A DNA stretch of 64,000 nt, from assembly GCA_963821325.1 (NCBI GenBank), contig CAWGDC010000003.1, positions 186,001 to 250,000 on the forward strand, written 5' to 3'. The notes beneath the pieces are model-generated. The model made no database searches and was not told the DNA's origin. It worked only from the letters and a program-made list of their open reading frames with translations. The position numbers were made by a program, and so were the translations under genes. Below are positions 63,523 through 64,000 of this stretch, piece after piece (the first letter of the stretch is position 1; each line of letters opens with the position of its first letter). The stretch is from PALSA-555 sp963821325 (GTDB taxonomy: Bacteria; Actinomycetota; Acidimicrobiia; IMCC26256; PALSA-555).

Positions 63523-64000
63523 GTGCTGGACGTCGAGTTGCGCCGTCCGGTCACGCCCGCCGACGTCGACACGTTCCGCAGGGTGACCACGGCGGCGGAG
63601 CGCGCCGCCGGCCACGCGGTGCTCGGGGATGTGGTCTGGCGCGATCTCGCGCAGCCGTCGGACGAGACCGCGGTCGTGATCGCGCGCCGCGGGGAGTCCC
63701 CGCTCGGGGTGCTGCACATCGGCGGCAGCGAGGGACAGCTCGAAGGGGTGCGGCTCTCGCCGGCGCTGCTCCCGGCGGCTCCCGTCGACGAGACGCTCCA
63801 CGAGCTGGTGGACGCCGCGCTGGCGGACCGACGCCAGCGCGGCGGCGGCCGGGTCGAGCTGTGGGTGTTCGGTGCCGACCGGACATCGGACCGGGTCGCC
63901 GCCGCGCTCGGGCTCCAGCACGCTCGCGAGCTCTGGCAGCTGCGCATCACCCTGCCCCTCAGGGAGGCTCCACAGTGGCCACCCGGCGTGACGATGCGCA
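63523..64000 (+). CDS. mshD: Mycothiol synthase MshD, N-terminal part (cut by window edge)
   Basis: The last gene, open to the right edge: 159 codons from a GTG. It encodes a GNAT-like first domain (ADVDTFRRVTTAAERAAGH, SPLGVLHIGG, VELWVFGADRTSDRVAAALGL), then the ARELWQLRITLPL strand and PPGVTMR that begin the second GNAT domain in MshD proteins (quoted in pieces). MshD acetylates Cys-GlcN-Ins to mycothiol, an actinobacterial thiol. Divergent from nth by 124 bases. The assignment rests on half the protein. Confidence 0.78.
   Translation, partial: MLDVELRRPVTPADVDTFRRVTTAAERAAGHAVLGDVVWRDLAQPSDETAVVIARRGESPLGVLHIGGSEGQLEGVRLSPALLPAAPVDETLHELVDAALADRRQRGGGRVELWVFGADRTSDRVAAALGLQHARELWQLRITLPLREAPQWPPGVTMR

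Overview
The window is 64 kb of very GC-rich DNA from a high-GC Gram-positive bacterium. The evidence is a mycothiol synthase start (MshD) at the right edge, an ANTAR regulator of the PdtaR type, GTG/TTG starts, GTGA/ATGA stop-start overlaps, and a probable SOS box of the GAAC-N4-GTTC type before uvrA. A complete discrete type II fatty-acid synthase with FabI, plus a Tad pilus locus, would suit a deep-branching actinobacterium such as Acidimicrobiia. That placement is inference; no 16S gene is present.

Layout. 1-3.9 kb: uvrA (5' end only), uvrB, a secreted protein and coaE on the minus strand. 3.9-9.4 kb: cell-surface genes, namely a relic of a choice-of-anchor-Q type protein, a large Gly-rich/Ig-like/cell-wall-binding protein, and a FecR-domain protein with an NNPP repeat. 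9.6-16.6 kb: a Tad (type IVc) pilus locus, with a Flp pilin facing the operon cpaB-cpaE-tadA-tadB-tadC-membrane protein. 16.7-26.8 kb: rpsA, a methyltransferase, polA, pdtaR, an acyl-CoA dehydrogenase, tRNA-Leu(CAA), an LCP cell-wall ligase and an SGNH hydrolase. 26.8-34 kb: fatty-acid synthesis, with fabZ divergent from fabD, a lysine-less BCCP-like gene, fabH, fabG, acpP, fabF, a carboxyltransferase and fabI. 34-39 kb: a beta-propeller protein, Bcp peroxiredoxin, dienelactone hydrolase, an ECF sigma/anti-sigma pair and a cupredoxin. 39-46.5 kb: tryptophan genes (trpF, trpB, trpA; trpC, trpB2) interrupted by a TnpB relic, a structured leader before a PAP2 gene, and an enoyl-CoA hydratase. 46.5-52.7 kb: beta-glucosidase, an OmpR/histidine-kinase pair and a cyclase-ATPase regulator. 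52.7-62.5 kb: trpE-ygfZ, hisI, hisA, hisB, hisC and hisD with two hydrolases between. 62.5-64 kb: nth and the start of mshD.

Many clearly essential or core genes (uvrB, tadA, fabD, fabI, trpE, hisD, nth and others) are split by 1- or 2-base frame changes, nearly all in short G/C runs or CG repeats. About 27 such sites occur in about 20 genes. I read these as consensus indels in the assembly rather than real pseudogenes, and give whole-gene coordinates across each break with its approximate position.

The genes form four functional blocks: DNA repair and replication; envelope and surface (Tad pili, LCP, cell-wall-binding protein); a nearly complete type II FAS operon; and a scattered trp/his set in which hisH and hisF are missing from their usual places. 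The least ordinary items are the BCCP-like protein without a biotin lysine inside the fab operon, the hairpin-rich leader at 42.4 kb, the TnpB remnant inside the trp genes, and the modular surface proteins.
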